Shown in pieces: positions 1-11,888 of a DNA stretch of 64,000 bases. Made by a program: the position numbers and the translations under genes. Origin of the DNA: Aphrocallistes beatrix. Lineage: Eukaryota; Porifera; Hexactinellida; Sceptrulophora; Aphrocallistidae. Positions within the stretch are counted from its first letter, which is position 1; the number at the start of each line of letters is the position of its first letter. The notes beneath the pieces were generated by a model. That model did not search any database. It was given only the letters and a program-made list of their open reading frames with translations, and was not told the DNA's origin. The stretch lies in NCBI GenBank assembly GCA_963281255.1, contig OY725498.1, forward strand, positions 1,364,001-1,428,000. The letters run 5' to 3'.

Positions 1-594
1 AAAAAATGACTGGAGTGCGTTACGGAGTGAACAAGATCAAGCAGTGATAATTTGATTAAAAAACCAAATTTCCTATAATGTGGCATTCATTCTCCAACCC
101 CCACGTCAAATGAACTCCTATATTATTCCCGTATTGCCAAAAACGATAGGTCGGGGAACCAATGAGAGTTGCAAACATTATAAAATGGATTGAATGTGTA
201 GCGTCATTGAGTATTTTACTGTGAGTGTAATAGAATTATTTTTCAAAAGAAATGGTAAAACATCTATATCTAAGAAGCAGACCTTTAAAGGAGTCGTACT
301 AATGCAGGAAGTTAATTATATTTAGGAATATTTTCTAAATATCCTTTGATCGATATCAGCACTGAGTAAAGCCAGGACATGGTTGATTGGGAAATGATTT
401 CTGTTCTCCACATGACTCTAACCAAACGTTGACTTGGAATAATGAGAAAATCAATTAGAAGAATTGATAGCAGAAATAATGCTTTGCTGGAGCGAAAAGC
501 ACATAATGTATGACGAAGATATTGCACTTTGATATGGTCAATTGCACAAGTGCAAATATGCCACCACACAATTTTTCATGACATTTGCCTTACG

Positions 595-1718
595 TTGAAG
601 TCAGTATTTTATAAATGGTAAAGTTATCCCAAATGAATTACATTCTAATTGCAAAGCATGGTCGACATTAAGTTATCAGCTGTTGGTGAGACAATGGTAT
701 GTGATTTGCTCCAAATGTTAAACCACAAATAAAATGGTCGAAACCTTGCAGATTACACGAATTGAATAACTTCCTAATTTGAGTCCATTAAATCAAAGTG
801 GCGGGACTATACTATTGCCTCATAGGCTGACCAAATAGTCACTATGAGTGGACACGTGCTCCCCAATCCCAAATGGCGCTTATCACACTATGATTATAAG
901 TAAAAGATGGGTTTTTATTGACCCTTAAAAAGACCCAAAATAATTTATTAAAATTATATACTTGAGACATAAATTTGGATACAATGATGTTATTCTATTT
1001 AATGACTTTAGTGATATAATTAAAACGAGCTTTTTAAAACTGAGTATCTCGAATATAGGAAAGTGTTGGCGCAGCCGCGCTACGCAAGTGCTCGAAGCGC
1101 GCATGTATACAGTCTGGTTCGCTTATTATGAAACCGCTTAATATGAACATTTGTTTATTATGAACTAAGTCTCTGGTCCCAATTCAACAGGTTCCATATG
1201 ATTTGTATTAGGTCGGGTTCGCGTAATATGAAGTCTCTGTATTATGAACAGACTTTTTGGTCCCCAAGGTGTTCATAATAAGCGACCCAGACTGTATATG
1301 CTATGACAAAAAATATAGATAGAAATCTTGATAAAACACAAGGTGCACAAAAGCAATGGGGAACTAAGAATCAGATCACAGATAGAACTAATCCTGTATG
1401 TTGGTAGAGTAGCAATGCTGCAAGTTCCCTAATAAACTGGTGATATCGAGCTAAAGTGGCGTTGTTTTTATTATAAAAATGCAATTGTATAGTCTCCGCC
1501 GCATTGGTTTAATGGACTCAAATTAGGAAGTTATTCAATTCGTGTAATCTGCACGTTTTTGGTCCAAGGTTTCGACCATTTTATTTGTGGTTTAACATTT
1601 GGAGCAAATCACATACTATTGTCTCACCAACAGCTGATAACTTACTGTCGACCATGCTTTCAAATTAGAATGTAATTCATTTGGGATAACTTTACTATTT
1701 ATAAAACACTGACTTCAA
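595..1718. repeat. Foldback element with ~230 bp inverted arms
   Basis: Bases 595-819 and 1481-1718 are imperfect reverse complements of each other over their whole length (for example TTGAAGTCAG at 595 and CTGACTTCAA ending at 1718). The spacer of about 660 bp holds a smaller inverted-repeat element (1110-1294) and a GC-rich hairpin block near 1066-1104. No transposase is seen. This looks like a non-autonomous foldback transposon or two inverted copies of one repeat. Nothing else in 1-2198 looks coding. Confidence 0.75.
1110..1294. mobile_element. Short inverted-repeat MITE, CAGTC(T/A)GG family
   Basis: The ends are inverted repeats: CAGTCTGGTTCGCTTATTAT on the left and its near reverse complement ending at 1294. 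A TA dinucleotide lies on each side, as expected for Tc1/mariner/pogo-type insertion. A second copy of the same family lies at 25790-25960. It is non-coding and sits inside the 595-1718 foldback. Confidence 0.75.
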
Positions 1719-2198
1719 TGGACAATGACGTCATGATTCTGTAATCAGATGTATTTTTTGTCTTAGACACGAACACAAGCCACTCAAAAATTACTCCGGT
1801 CTGTAAAATCTGCTTTCCATGTCAGAGATAGAAATATACATATATAAACATAGAAAAATAAAGTTTTGATTGTATCCTACAATACATACATCGATTTACT
1901 GTAAATAATCGCCTGTATCCCGTTCCCTTAGAATCCTAGATTGTATATGAATATGCACATAAATACCTGCTTAATGATAGAGATGATAGTAATTAAACGT
2001 ATAATATAGTACTAGGATTTGAAAATAATGTAAGTTATAATCATCAATCAAAGTATGTGAGTGTTAATTCAAAATTAAGGAATTTGTTCATTCGATTCAG
2101 AATGCTAATTAATTAATATAAGTCTGCCCACGGAGTAGAAAATGATATGCATAAGAAAACCAAAGCAATTAAATAGGAAATCTATTTAAAAAATTCAA

Positions 2199-4566
2199 AT
2201 GTGCGGAATATTTTTGAAATACTTGAGGGAACCCTCGAACCTCGAGGAAACAAAGAAGAGATTAGAGTCAATCAGACACAGAGGACCAGATGATATCAGG
2301 CATATCGTGCATAGAAATTGGTTCTTAGGATTCACAAGACTGGCAATCGTTAGTCTGAATGAGCAAGCAAACCAACCCATATCCAACCCAAACATTCCTG
2401 TCACTAACTATCTGATATGCAATGGAGAAATCTACAACTATCAATACTTAAAGTCGACTTTGAAGCATGATACCTTTTCACAGAGTGATTGCGAGGTAGG
2501 TTATGTGCGAAGTATATCGGTTTTTAATCATTTTAGGTTTTATTATCCGTCTGTTTCCTCTCATAGAACATCATGTAGCATATTTGCGAACATAACTAAT
2601 TGCATTCTTCACTTCTCTGCTGCGCTGCTTGTGAGAGAGACTTATCTACGTTAAATTTATTTGTACATAGAAACTGCAATTAATAGCTTTCGCTTTTTGG
2701 ATTTGAATAGTATACAATTCGTATCCTTCTACGTATAGCAGGAATAAATAACTACAATATATCATTATGGTCATTCAAACTTGAAACATAACTTACAAGT
2801 ACACCCGCATTTACTAACGGTCTACAGATTAACGTTATCTGCTAAAATGATAAAAATACATTTGGAACTTGCCAGTAGTCGATTAAAAGAACTAGAAACA
2901 CATCTTCGTATTTTAAAAATATAATTTAACCCTGCTCATCAAAATAAATATTATTATTAATTTTATCAACTGAACAGGTGGTACTACACCTGCTTCTGCA
3001 GCAAGACATCCACACAGTGTGCAACTCACTAGATGGAGTGTTTGCATTCGCCTGCATCATAGAGAACAAACTCTACCTAGCGAGAGATCCGATAGGGGTA
3101 CGGCCGCTATTCTACGGGAAGGATGAGTTAGGATTCATCACGGTAGCTTCGGAGGCTAAAGTTCTGCTGGGAACATGTGATCAGGTTAAAGCATTTCCTC
3201 CAGGCTGTTACGCCTCTCTCCAGCTGGATACCCCGAATCAGAGCATTGATATCAAGAGCTACCTCCCTGATAGTTTGTACCATCCTCCGATCCTCTACCC
3301 AGATACTGAGCTACCGTGCACAGAAGCACTGACTCTTGTGAGGAACCGATTGGTTGATGCAGTGGTGAAGAGGACGATGGCAGACCGGCCGGTAGGGATG
3401 TGTCTTAGTGGCGGATTAGACAGCAGCCTGATTGCAGCTATCCTGGCGAAACATACGAAATTAAGCTTCACTGCTTTCACTATTGGGATGGAAGGAGGAG
3501 ATAGTCCAGACGTGAAGGCAGCGGAATGTGTAGCAGATTATTTGGGTAAGCGAATGGATGGAGTTATTAAGCTGGGACCTGGGATCATAGACCATAAAAA
3601 TTTCCTGAGACGTATTTTAGTTTGTTAGTCGTTCTATCTCAATGTATAATAAATCATCATGATTACGCAGCATTTGATTCATTATCAAGTTTTCATAACA
3701 GCACTCAGATTGTCGCACATAAAACGCAGCGTTATTCTAAACTTTGTTTCCAGACGATGTTTTAAAATTAAATTTTGTATCCAGGTATACCTCTAGTGAA
3801 GATACTTTTCACAGCAGAGGAAGGTTCTGGACTGATAGAAGAGATAATCTATCAACTAGAGACCTACGACACGACTACAATAAGAGCTAGCATCCCTAAC
3901 TACCTCCTGTGTAAACATATACGGAGTCGGGAGAAAGAGAAAGTGGTCTATATGGGGGAAGGATCAGATGAAGTTGCTCAGGGATATCAGTATTTCAAGA
4001 GAGCTCCAGACTCCGAGAAAGGCTACCAAGAGTCAGTGCGGCTAGTGAAGAACCTCTACAAGTATGATGTACTCAGGACGGATAGGAGTAGCGCCTCCCA
4101 TGGGCTGGAGGTGAGAGTGCCATATCTGGACAAAGCGTTTATTCAGGCGATATACTCTCTCCCGAGGAAATGGGTGAGTGCACAGGAAGGAAATACGAAG
4201 AGTTTATTGCGCAGTGCGTTTGACCCCAAAATAGCTGGTTGCGAGGCCTACCTCCCTGACAAAATCCTCTGGAGACAGAAGGAAGCATTCAGTGACGCAG
4301 TTGGATACAACTGGAGGAAAAGCCTGATTGAGAAGGCGGAAGGAATAGTGAGTGAAGAAAACTTCCAAAAAGCAAGCAAGTTATATCCATGCAACGCACC
4401 TAGTTCCAAAGAAGCAATGCTATATAGGCAAGTTTATGACCGATGGTACAAGGAGGTGGACTATGTGAACCAATATTGGATGCCTGACCAGAGTTGGTTC
4501 GATACAGCCATCACTGATCCCTCTGCCTTAGTTCTGGACTGTTACAAAAACTCGAATGACAAGTGA
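2199..4566 (+). CDS. ASNS: Asparagine synthetase (glutamine-hydrolysing)
   Basis: Three exons join in frame: 2199-2495, 2978-3545 and 3785-4566, with introns of 482 and 239 nt and GT/AG borders; the product is 548 residues, close to E. coli AsnB (about 554). The enzyme makes asparagine from aspartate, glutamine and ATP in the cytosol. The protein starts MCGIF, so Cys2 is exposed as the class II amidotransferase nucleophile; RHRGPDD and NGEIYNY follow, as in the family. The synthetase half has the ATP-binding PP-loop SGGLDSS (exon 2) and GEGSDE (exon 3). The phase-1 join at 3545/3785 restores DYLGIPLVKIL. The ATG at 2199 is fixed by the need for Cys2. AATAAA at 4585-4590, just after the stop, is a likely polyadenylation signal. 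No key residue is missing. The exon model is inferred from reading frame and splice consensus only. Confidence 0.95.
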
Positions 4567-4738
4567 ACAGTGTGTGAAACAAGAAATAAAGAATTTGATT
4601 TATCATTATTTAGAGTTAGTTAGTGTATCTGAATGCAAACAACTCTTATTACCTGACAAGTGTGTTAGATTCAAAGCCTCATCAATAGGATGGGAATTGA
4701 CAATGATTAAACATCGTACACGACGTGTCACTGTAGTA

Positions 4739-4914
4739 CAGGTGTGTCAAACTCGAATCGGATAGTGGGCCAATTTCATAACCCCAGCTCTTCCCCGGGC
4801 CATGATAGAAACGAATTAATTTTAACCACTGATTCATTCAATTATAATATTTTTTCGCAACTGGCTGGAGGGCCACCTCTGAGCAACCTACGGGCCACCA
4901 GTTTGACACGCCTG
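4739..4914. mobile_element. hAT-like MITE
   Basis: Terminal inverted repeats CAGGTGTGTCAAAC (left) and GTTTGACACGCCTG (right) bound a 176 bp non-coding element whose internal GTGGGCC/GGGCCAC pieces resemble hAT-Charlie-type non-autonomous elements. Flanking octamers CTGTAGTA and CTGTAAGC match only partly, so the target-site duplication is decayed or mis-set. Confidence 0.65.
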
Positions 4915-5116
4915 CTGTAAGCTATAAATATGAATTTCAAAACTAAGTGTACACAATCAAGTATTCGGAACTCAGAAATAAGCCACAACCTTTCAACGAT
5001 TGATCTGGGATTTTTAAGGGTGTAGATTCCGAATATCGTATTTTCGAAACTGTATGACTAATTAGTTTTTTATTTTTGTATACAGTAAGAACACTAATTT
5101 CAGAGGTTAACCACTA

Positions 5117-5475
5117 CAGGGTGTAACAAAAGTGTTGTCACCCTAGATTATTCATCATTATGCTTGATTGATATCGAACCAATAGTAATCAAATACAAAA
5201 CTCTTAGCCTGTCGTTAGCTATCACGCATTACTATATTTTGTGACGTCACACAATTTGCGAAATACACTTTCCCTTTCCCATTATCAAATTTTTGTTCAC
5301 CTATTAAAACCCTCGCCTGGCTAGGTCTCAAAAGTATAAATAGAGAAAACCCCACTTTCATTTTCACTTTCAGTTCACTTTCAATGTACTTTCATTTTCA
5401 CTTTCAACATTCCTAGCCAGCCGCGGGTTAAATAGAGCTTGTATTCAAAGGTGACAACACTTTTGTTACACCCTG
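5117..5475. mobile_element. MITE with CAGGGTGTAACAAAAGTG ends
   Basis: The first 27 bases and last 27 bases are near-perfect inverted repeats (CAGGGTGTAACAAAAGTG / CACTTTTGTTACACCCTG), flanked by TA on both sides. The interior (about 5356-5408) has several CTTTCA repeats. It has no coding capacity. The TA flank suggests a Tc1/mariner-type origin. It separates the asparagine synthetase gene from the orphan exon at 5982-6229. Confidence 0.75.
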
Positions 5476-5981
5476 TATACATAATAGTATAGTCGGAAAA
5501 CTAAAAAGAAATCACAATACGTATCTCTCACAGAATCAATTTCTACTAAATATACTTGTATGTTTCAGGTGAATCTTAAACAGTTATACTCTTTGCAGGG
5601 GAGAGGATAGGAGGGTTGGCCACAATTCCAAAGTATGGTCGGCTAAAAAACTAACTAGATTCATTTTTTAGAAGGATCTTCCAGGGAAATGACACGAGCA
5701 AAGTCTTCAAAATGCTCTGGATTTTTTATGAAGGTAACAAGTGAGGAAGTGGGTGTAACATTTAGTTGTTATGAACAAATCAATGTAATTGAGACTGAAG
5801 CTTCTGTATTACTAGTATCATCCATGGGCAAATAAAAAAATAAGAAATACAGTTAATAGAGGAGCTAGAAATATTTTCTCTGGATAAAGTTATTCATACT
5901 AATACCACTACAGCTGGAACAAATTTATTATATCTGACTTGTAAAACATTTTAACTGTAATTAAATTAAAATTAATCTTAC

Positions 5982-6229
5982 CGGTCACACTTGATATGCT
6001 TGACAAACGGTTTTATCCTCGTCTCACTATCATGGTACCAGTTCCCTCTGTTGAGAATGTGTACCTGGTGTCCAGCCTCAACTAGCAACTTAGCAGTCTC
6101 TCCTCCCAACATTCCATTCCCTCCAAGCAGCAGCACTCTCAGTGGCATCGCGCCTTGGCAAACGACTATAAAGAAGCTCAATAGAAGTTCTAACTGCACC
6201 AGGAATTGCAAGGTTAATGGCTGAGTCAT
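5982..6229 (-). CDS. First exon of a secreted or membrane NAD(P)-binding (SDR/epimerase-like) protein, partial
   Basis: The exon encodes about 82 residues from the ATG at 6229. Residues 1-27 form a hydrophobic signal-peptide-like segment (LVQLELLLSFFIVVCQG). Next comes a beta-strand plus glycine-rich Rossmann motif, LLLGGNGMLGGETAKLL, then GHQVHILNRG, typical of extended short-chain dehydrogenase/NAD-dependent epimerase N-termini. The exon stops at a clean donor (CCG|GTAAGATT) with two bases of the next codon. I tested the acceptors in the ~300 bp downstream on the minus strand and none joined in frame to a convincing second exon; further left are MITEs. It may be a gene with distant exons or a decayed remnant. 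The substrate cannot be named. Confidence 0.55.
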
Positions 6230-6350
6230 TTCTATTGTTGATTTAGTTGCTATAAGATAGTATGTATGAGTATTTTATGGATGTACAAATTTATACATTT
6301 GTCAAAAAAGTATTTCAGTCATGTATTAATTCACCACCTCCTATCGCGCC

Positions 6351-6558
6351 CAGGGGTTTATCTAGGTGCTCGGTCGGCACTTATAAGTGCCAGCCTGGTA
6401 TCGTCCGAGGAGCCAAGGTGCTTGAAGGGTGATTCGATTTTGGTGCTGGGTTGCTACCACCCCTGGAATTTCAAGATAAGCCCCTGATTGGGTGCCATGT
6501 AACCTTTATCACATTTTTAAAAAAAGTGCCGGACTGGAAAATCCTTGGTAAACCCATG
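6351..6558. mobile_element. hAT MITE with perfect 8-bp target duplication
   Basis: Ends CAGGGGTTTA and TAAACCCATG are inverted repeats with one mismatch. The flanks are an identical octamer, ATCGCGCC, at 6343-6350 and 6559-6566, the hallmark of hAT transposition. The 208 bp interior has no credible coding capacity. Confidence 0.85.
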
Positions 6559-6607
6559 ATCGCGCCTCTGGTCTAAAATCTAAGTTAATTCCCATTAGCT
6601 CTTAGAC

Positions 6608-6773
6608 CAGCGGTTTTGAACCTGGGGTAAATCTTTAAGTTATTGTTTGTTTATTTTTTCAGGATAATCGTAGCATTATTATCAATGACTAAGTTCGACA
6701 ACATTGAGAGGGTACGTGAAACCTCATGTTGACACCAAGGGGTAGCACTGACTGAAAAGGTTCAGAACCACTG
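6608..6773. mobile_element. hAT MITE with perfect 8-bp target duplication
   Basis: Ends CAGCGGTTTTGAACCT and AGGTTCAGAACCACTG are inverted repeats. Identical octamers TCTTAGAC flank the element at 6600-6607 and 6774-6781. It is 166 bp and non-coding. Together with the element at 6351 it fills the space where upstream SIDT exons would be expected. Confidence 0.85.
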
Positions 6774-7100
6774 TCTTAGACGTTATCTATAGTGCGCTAT
6801 CTATCATTCAGTTTAAGATACGTTATTTACAATAATATATTAGTGCATTCCATTTAAGTGAGCCAAACAAAAATCAAAGCTTGTAAGTACCTAGTTTAGA
6901 GAAAAAGTTGCTGACCTTTCCCTATAGGGTATACGCTAAAAATATTAATCATATTTGGAGTAGCAAAATCTCTTAAAAAACTTAAAGTCCTATATCAAGA
7001 TTAAGCGAGCCTTAGACTATCAATTTAATATTAAGCGCCTGGGAGTTTGGGTAGGAAATCCATGCGCCTAGATTATCTACACTGAATGATTAGTCTGAAG

Positions 7101-8014
7101 CGTACCTCATACGGGTTGGGTGATGACGTTCAGTTTATACTATGCCGTTGCTTTAGCGCTTTTTTTCGAGAGTATTTTGAGCAGCATCTACCATTTATGT
7201 CCATCAATGACAAATTTCCAGTTCGATTCAACTTTTCAATACGTTTTCTTAGTATTACTATCTATAAGAATGTATCAAAACCGACACCCGGATGCGAATC
7301 TAAAGCCATCTCATGTGTTTTATTTGCTCTCCATATGCGTTATTTTCACTAGCATATCACTCTTCCGAGAAAACTCATCAGATTATCCAGCTCGCATCAT
7401 TCTTACATTAGGATTCACTGTCATTACAGGAATTCTCCTCTTCCTCGTTTACAATCTCTATCTTCCACAATTGCCGCTATATTACTACAGAGCTTGGAAG
7501 GAGGAGAAGAGTATGGTTAGAACTCTCCAGCAAGTATTCTGCCCCAAATACAACAAGACGAGGATATTTCAGATGATAGGCCTCGCCGCTGCAGTAGTCA
7601 TGATCATCATCGTGATATGGACGCCTGGTATCTTAACAACAGTCGCCACTGGCATTCTACTGGGCATCACGTTAAACGTCATGTTCTACTATCTCTACTA
7701 TTGGATCATGAAGCTAGTCCATAAGGAATTCCTACACAGACCTTTCGTTTTCACGATCGCTCTAGCGTTGTTGATTGTCAGTGTTATCTGTTGGGGGTTC
7801 GCTTTCTACTTCTGGTATACCCTTCGAGGGAGCTGGAGTGTGAGTCCTGCTCTGGCGAGGGAGAGGCTTACATTGCATTTTCCTTGACTATTTCGATGAT
7901 CATGATATGTGGCACGTCATGTCATCATTTGGGATATTCACTCTCTACCTGTCGACTTTGTTAGTAGATGAGAACTTGAGTTTAGTCCCTCAAGAGAAGA
8001 TAAGAGTCTTTTAG
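7101..8014 (+). pseudogene. SID1 transmembrane family (SIDT) C-terminal fragment with frameshift
   Basis: SIDT proteins are multi-pass membrane proteins linked to double-stranded RNA and sterol transport. From about 7101 one frame reads ALFFESILSSIYHLCPS, then NFQFDSTFQY and RMYQNRHPDAN, the conserved SIDT C-terminal half, through seven or so hydrophobic segments to WGFAFYFWY and SPALARER (about 7860). The conserved end continues in the next frame: CIFLDYFDDHDMWHVMSS ... PQEKIRVF, stop at 8012-8014. A one-base frame change therefore lies near 7857-7875; no normal-sized intron fits. An acceptor-like AG precedes 7101, but about 500 N-terminal residues have no exons upstream in the window. It is either a 5'-truncated pseudogene or a gene with a sequencing indel and distant exons. 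Family assignment is firm; functionality is doubtful. Confidence 0.85.
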
Positions 8015-10652
8015 AGTCCATATATTACAGATATATACCAGGCAAACAGTATACAAATGTAATTAGTGTGATATACTATCTAGCTATATGATATATCCCT
8101 ATATCCTACACTAGTCACTAAGTATTGTATGTAATGTACCCATTCACGTTCTCGTAAATATTCTAATTCAAATTTGTTTCATAGCTTTCAAATGGAATAT
8201 TGTCTATTAATAGCATTCTTCAGTCCACGCAATAAAATGATTGGAAATTTCCTAATTTTGGCCCAGGATATTTGTCTCAAAATGTCAAAAATGAAATTTC
8301 ACGTGCTGATTAATTTCATTACATGTAATAGATTTTAAATATGTATAAATATCTGAATGGAAAATATTAGGGCGTACGAATACTTTTTGGAGGGGAGTGT
8401 GTATTCAGAAGTTGCTTGTAACCTTGTATTTACAATGTACGGTAGTATCAAATCCTATTCATTTCGTTATATTTTTCTTAAAGATACCTAAAGATAGCAG
8501 AGTATTTCAGAAGTTGGTCACTATATTATACGTAGTAGGAACTAGGAAGGGTAATTACTTATTTGTCTGCCGCAGATATTTTTAAAACGTCTTGAATTAG
8601 CATTATCGGAAATATTTTATTTATATCGACTAAAAAGCCTCTCATTCCATTAAATAAGTATTATCGGCAGTCGACATACATATATGATGGTAATTCAGTA
8701 TTATTCAATTGTAGCATAGACATAGACGCATCCGAGTTACAAGAACACAGACATTTAATCATTTAGATATTTTGGAAAAAAAGTATTGAATAGAAGTTAA
8801 TCTGCATTACTAATCTAATAGAATTCCACACAGATGTCCGTTTTGATTTAGGCATAATTTTTAAAACTCTTCCCTCAAATATTTTAATGTACCACCTTCC
8901 GGCGAATAAGAATTGGATAAATTAGGGATCATCACTTCAAAACCTGTAGAAATTATAATATAATTTTGCAATATCATTGTGCATTGCGCAATTGTACAAT
9001 TACGAGAAATATATCTATCGTCCTTTATTCAAATAAATATAGAATCTGTGGCCAGATGTACATAGTAGCGTTGGAGGTTTACATAGAAAATCCGATATCT
9101 AATGCTCTTATCCGTAATCATTATGAAATGAATTTTTTAAAAGCAGAAAACAACAATGATTCAATATTGTGTCAGCTTTACTGGTTGCGCAAGGTATACT
9201 TCCTCTAAGTAGTTATTCTAAAATTCCTGGCGTATTCTTACCTGGGAATTTAATGAATTAATAATAGACAATATAAATAATGCAAACTAAGCATATTTAA
9301 AAAGGGATCAAAAGAATTATCTAACTACGAAAAATTATAAAAAGTTATTTTACCTACGGAGATGAAAAAGCTTATATAGTAGGATTTTTTAGATTGTTTA
9401 TCTGTAATGAATTGAGGACCTGGCAACCGGTAGGAATGTAGACATTAGCTAATAAGTATCGTCACATGTCGAGTCTAGAAACAAATTTCAAGCGAAACTT
9501 CTTGCACTCCACCACCTGAAAAAATAGACAGCAAACTTTACACTATACACAATAATCATATATTAGAAAATATCATTTATCATAGATAATTGCATTTCTA
9601 TGCTTCACTCTTGTTAATACAAGAATCATGCAAGTCCAATTGCCCATCTTAAAATGGAGTAAATTCGAGTATAAGTCGGGTTTTTGTCTAATTGATTTCA
9701 TAGCCTAGGCGTCAAAAAACGATTTGAAATGGTGATACTGCAAATAATAAAACAATGTTACAGAAGCCTAGCGACAAAAAAAAACAGATGGTGAAAAAAA
9801 GTAATCGCCAATTCTAGAACAATTTTCGTTCGTGATCCAGAAAATTTTCCTGGATTTCTGAAGACTTTCTAAATAATGAGGAACATAAAATTACTCAATA
9901 AATTCTATACACTATATTACAATCATGGAAATGGATTATAGGCTAGTTAAAAGCTCAAAATCCCTGGATCCCTGGATCATAAGTCATTTCCCTGGAGGGT
10001 TGGTAAGTATGCTCAAGGGTACAGACAGAACCAGAGTCTAGACAATACATATTGCTCTTCTTTAATAAAAAAATATGTGCGATAAAATGTCCCTGCAAGG
10101 CAACTCTAGAAACGATGTCCGCAACCCTCAGTGCGAGCAAATTTTCTTTGTGCATACTATATTCCTAACTTATTAATACGAATTCTGGATAAGACATACG
10201 ATAGCACTAATTTAAATCGTCTCCAGGTGCGTACTATTCATGCTAGCATTGACTGCTGCTGGAAGAGTGGTAGTGACGGGATCTTCAAATAAATTTAACA
10301 TCAGAGTCATGTGAAGAAATATGCTCTTGGATACAAGAACGTGAATGTGTTTACACCAGTTCACTGTATCCATTAATCAATGGCTTTCTACTTGAAGAAA
10401 TAATTAAAGTGCACACAATATTTTCATCATACAACCAGTAGAAAACAAGCTATTTTGGGGAATGATGATTAAATTTAATACATAAATTTAGAATCATCAA
10501 TTTGCTTGCAGCTGCAGAAATGTTGAAAGTCTTAGGTAGGAAGTTTGCAAATTTATAATGAAAATGCTTCCCTATATCATAAGCATCTAAGACTCAGCTA
10601 CTATTTAAAACCCTAGTTTTCCACATTAATATAGATAAATTCATCATCACAA
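8015..10652. other. AT-rich intergenic region, no supported gene
   Basis: About 2.6 kb of low-complexity AT-rich sequence with only short unsupported reading frames. A 53-codon minus-strand frame at 10212-10373 (ATG to TAA) has a protein-like composition near its end (DPVTTTLPAAVNAS) but no recognised relatives and no flanking exons I can confirm. No clear transposon ends were found here. Confidence 0.6.
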
Positions 10653-11888
10653 ATGGCCAAAGCAACAGTCTCAGAACTCTCTCAGCTACAAAAAGATATC
10701 TCGATGCCCACACACACGAGTAAAGCCAATACAGTTCCACCTTCATCTAAACCAAACAACCCTTTCTCTATTGAAAGCATTTTAAAATCAGAGCCGACAA
10801 CATCGACACCACCCTCCACTAACGAAGCAGAAGCCTCAGCCACTAATAACCCCATTCTCCTCCAACAGATGAACGCACAAACTGCATTTCTGCTCTATCA
10901 ACAAACACAACTCCAATGGCGCTTACTAATCAACAGATTTCTGATGCAGAATCAAATTAAATTTAGTCCAACCCTAATCAACACGGTTCACCCGATGAGT
11001 TCATTGCAAGGAAATGGAAACATCATTAAGAATAAAATGGAGGCGAAACCTGTCCAATCCCCAGCTCCACAAAAACGAAAGATTTCAACCCCCAATACCA
11101 CTCATATTATTCCAAAAGGTGAGTTATACGTAATATAAAAAATATTTTTTTAATAATTTTTACATTCATAAATCTCGCAAGGAAAAACAATCCCAACTGT
11201 AAGTAACATAAATATTTTCCAGGGAAGATGAGTCAGCTTAAACATCCGTCGGCTGAGAAGAAGATCAAGTTACAACGTAAGTAGATAGGCGTCTATGCAT
11301 ATTATCAGTTAAATAAATAAAATTGTTAAAATGGACTGTCCCAATTTCTCACTGTGTCAACTTTGGTGGAAATGTCTTTTATGATACTTAAGATGCTTGA
11401 TAGATCATATTTTAGTTACGAAAAATATAAATAATTATTTTCCATAAAAGACAAATCCATCAAAGTTGAACAAGAGATTGGATCAGGAGATTTACTTATC
11501 CTCGTATCCTCTAGTGGAAGATGAAGATTCGATGTCTAGCAAGGAAACGCGTTTGCTTACAGAGATCGAATGTAATCCAGAGTTCCAAGCCGATAACACC
11601 AGAATCTTCTCAGCTTCTGACCCCTCTTCTAACAGAGTTTCAAAAGTGTCGGGTGTTAATAAGCAACTGGCATCAACCAGCAATGATCCCTATATCCACG
11701 AGCTAAGAAAAATAGCGATGATTAAAAAAGTCCCTGAACGATGTCGAATTCGTAAAAATAACGAGGAACAGACGTTAGATGCAGCGGTCTCGTCACTAAA
11801 TCGGCAGAAGAGCAGATTGGTTAGTGAGAAGGAGTCCTTAACAAATGAGATTTCGCGATTTCAGTCGGCAGTAGGAATCCTGCCTTGA
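10653..11888 (+). CDS. Putative leucine-zipper (bZIP-like) protein, spliced
   Basis: Three coding blocks are visible: 10653-11118 (ATG start, donor AAAG|GTGAGT), 11223-11276 (acceptor CCAG, donor CAAC|GTAAGT) and about 11451-11888 (stop at 11886-11888). Block 1 (155 residues) is rich in Ser/Thr/Pro/Gln/Asn and looks disordered. Block 2 is lysine-rich (SAEKKIKL), like a nuclear localisation signal. Block 3 ends with a basic stretch, VPERCRIRKNN, then leucines every seven residues: L-DAAVSS-L-NRQKSR-L-VSEKES-L, then F. This is the layout of a bZIP dimerisation helix, although the canonical Asn-x7-Arg of the basic region is not present. Blocks 1 and 2 join in phase, but block 2 to block 3 does not with the acceptors I see, so a micro-exon, another acceptor or a frameshift is needed. 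A transcription-factor role is inference. Confidence 0.55.

Noticed and set aside
312-569. 85-codon minus-strand frame
   Set aside because: No ATG context, motif or homology visible; lies next to the foldback arm.
5661-5755. Minus-strand stretch ending NPEHFEDFARVISLEDPSKK, as a last exon for the orphan Rossmann exon
   Set aside because: No acceptor gives the needed phase, and the frame is closed by a stop a few codons upstream.
5672-5835. Plus-strand 54-codon frame after a TTTTTTAG acceptor-like site
   Set aside because: No upstream exon in phase and no recognisable protein; overlaps the previous candidate on the opposite strand.
8966-9208. 80-codon plus-strand frame
   Set aside because: Composition is that of random AT-rich sequence and no motif is present.
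9955-10155. 66-codon minus-strand frame
   Set aside because: No relatives recognised, repeat-like GGATCCCTGGATCC at its end, and no splice partners confirmed.
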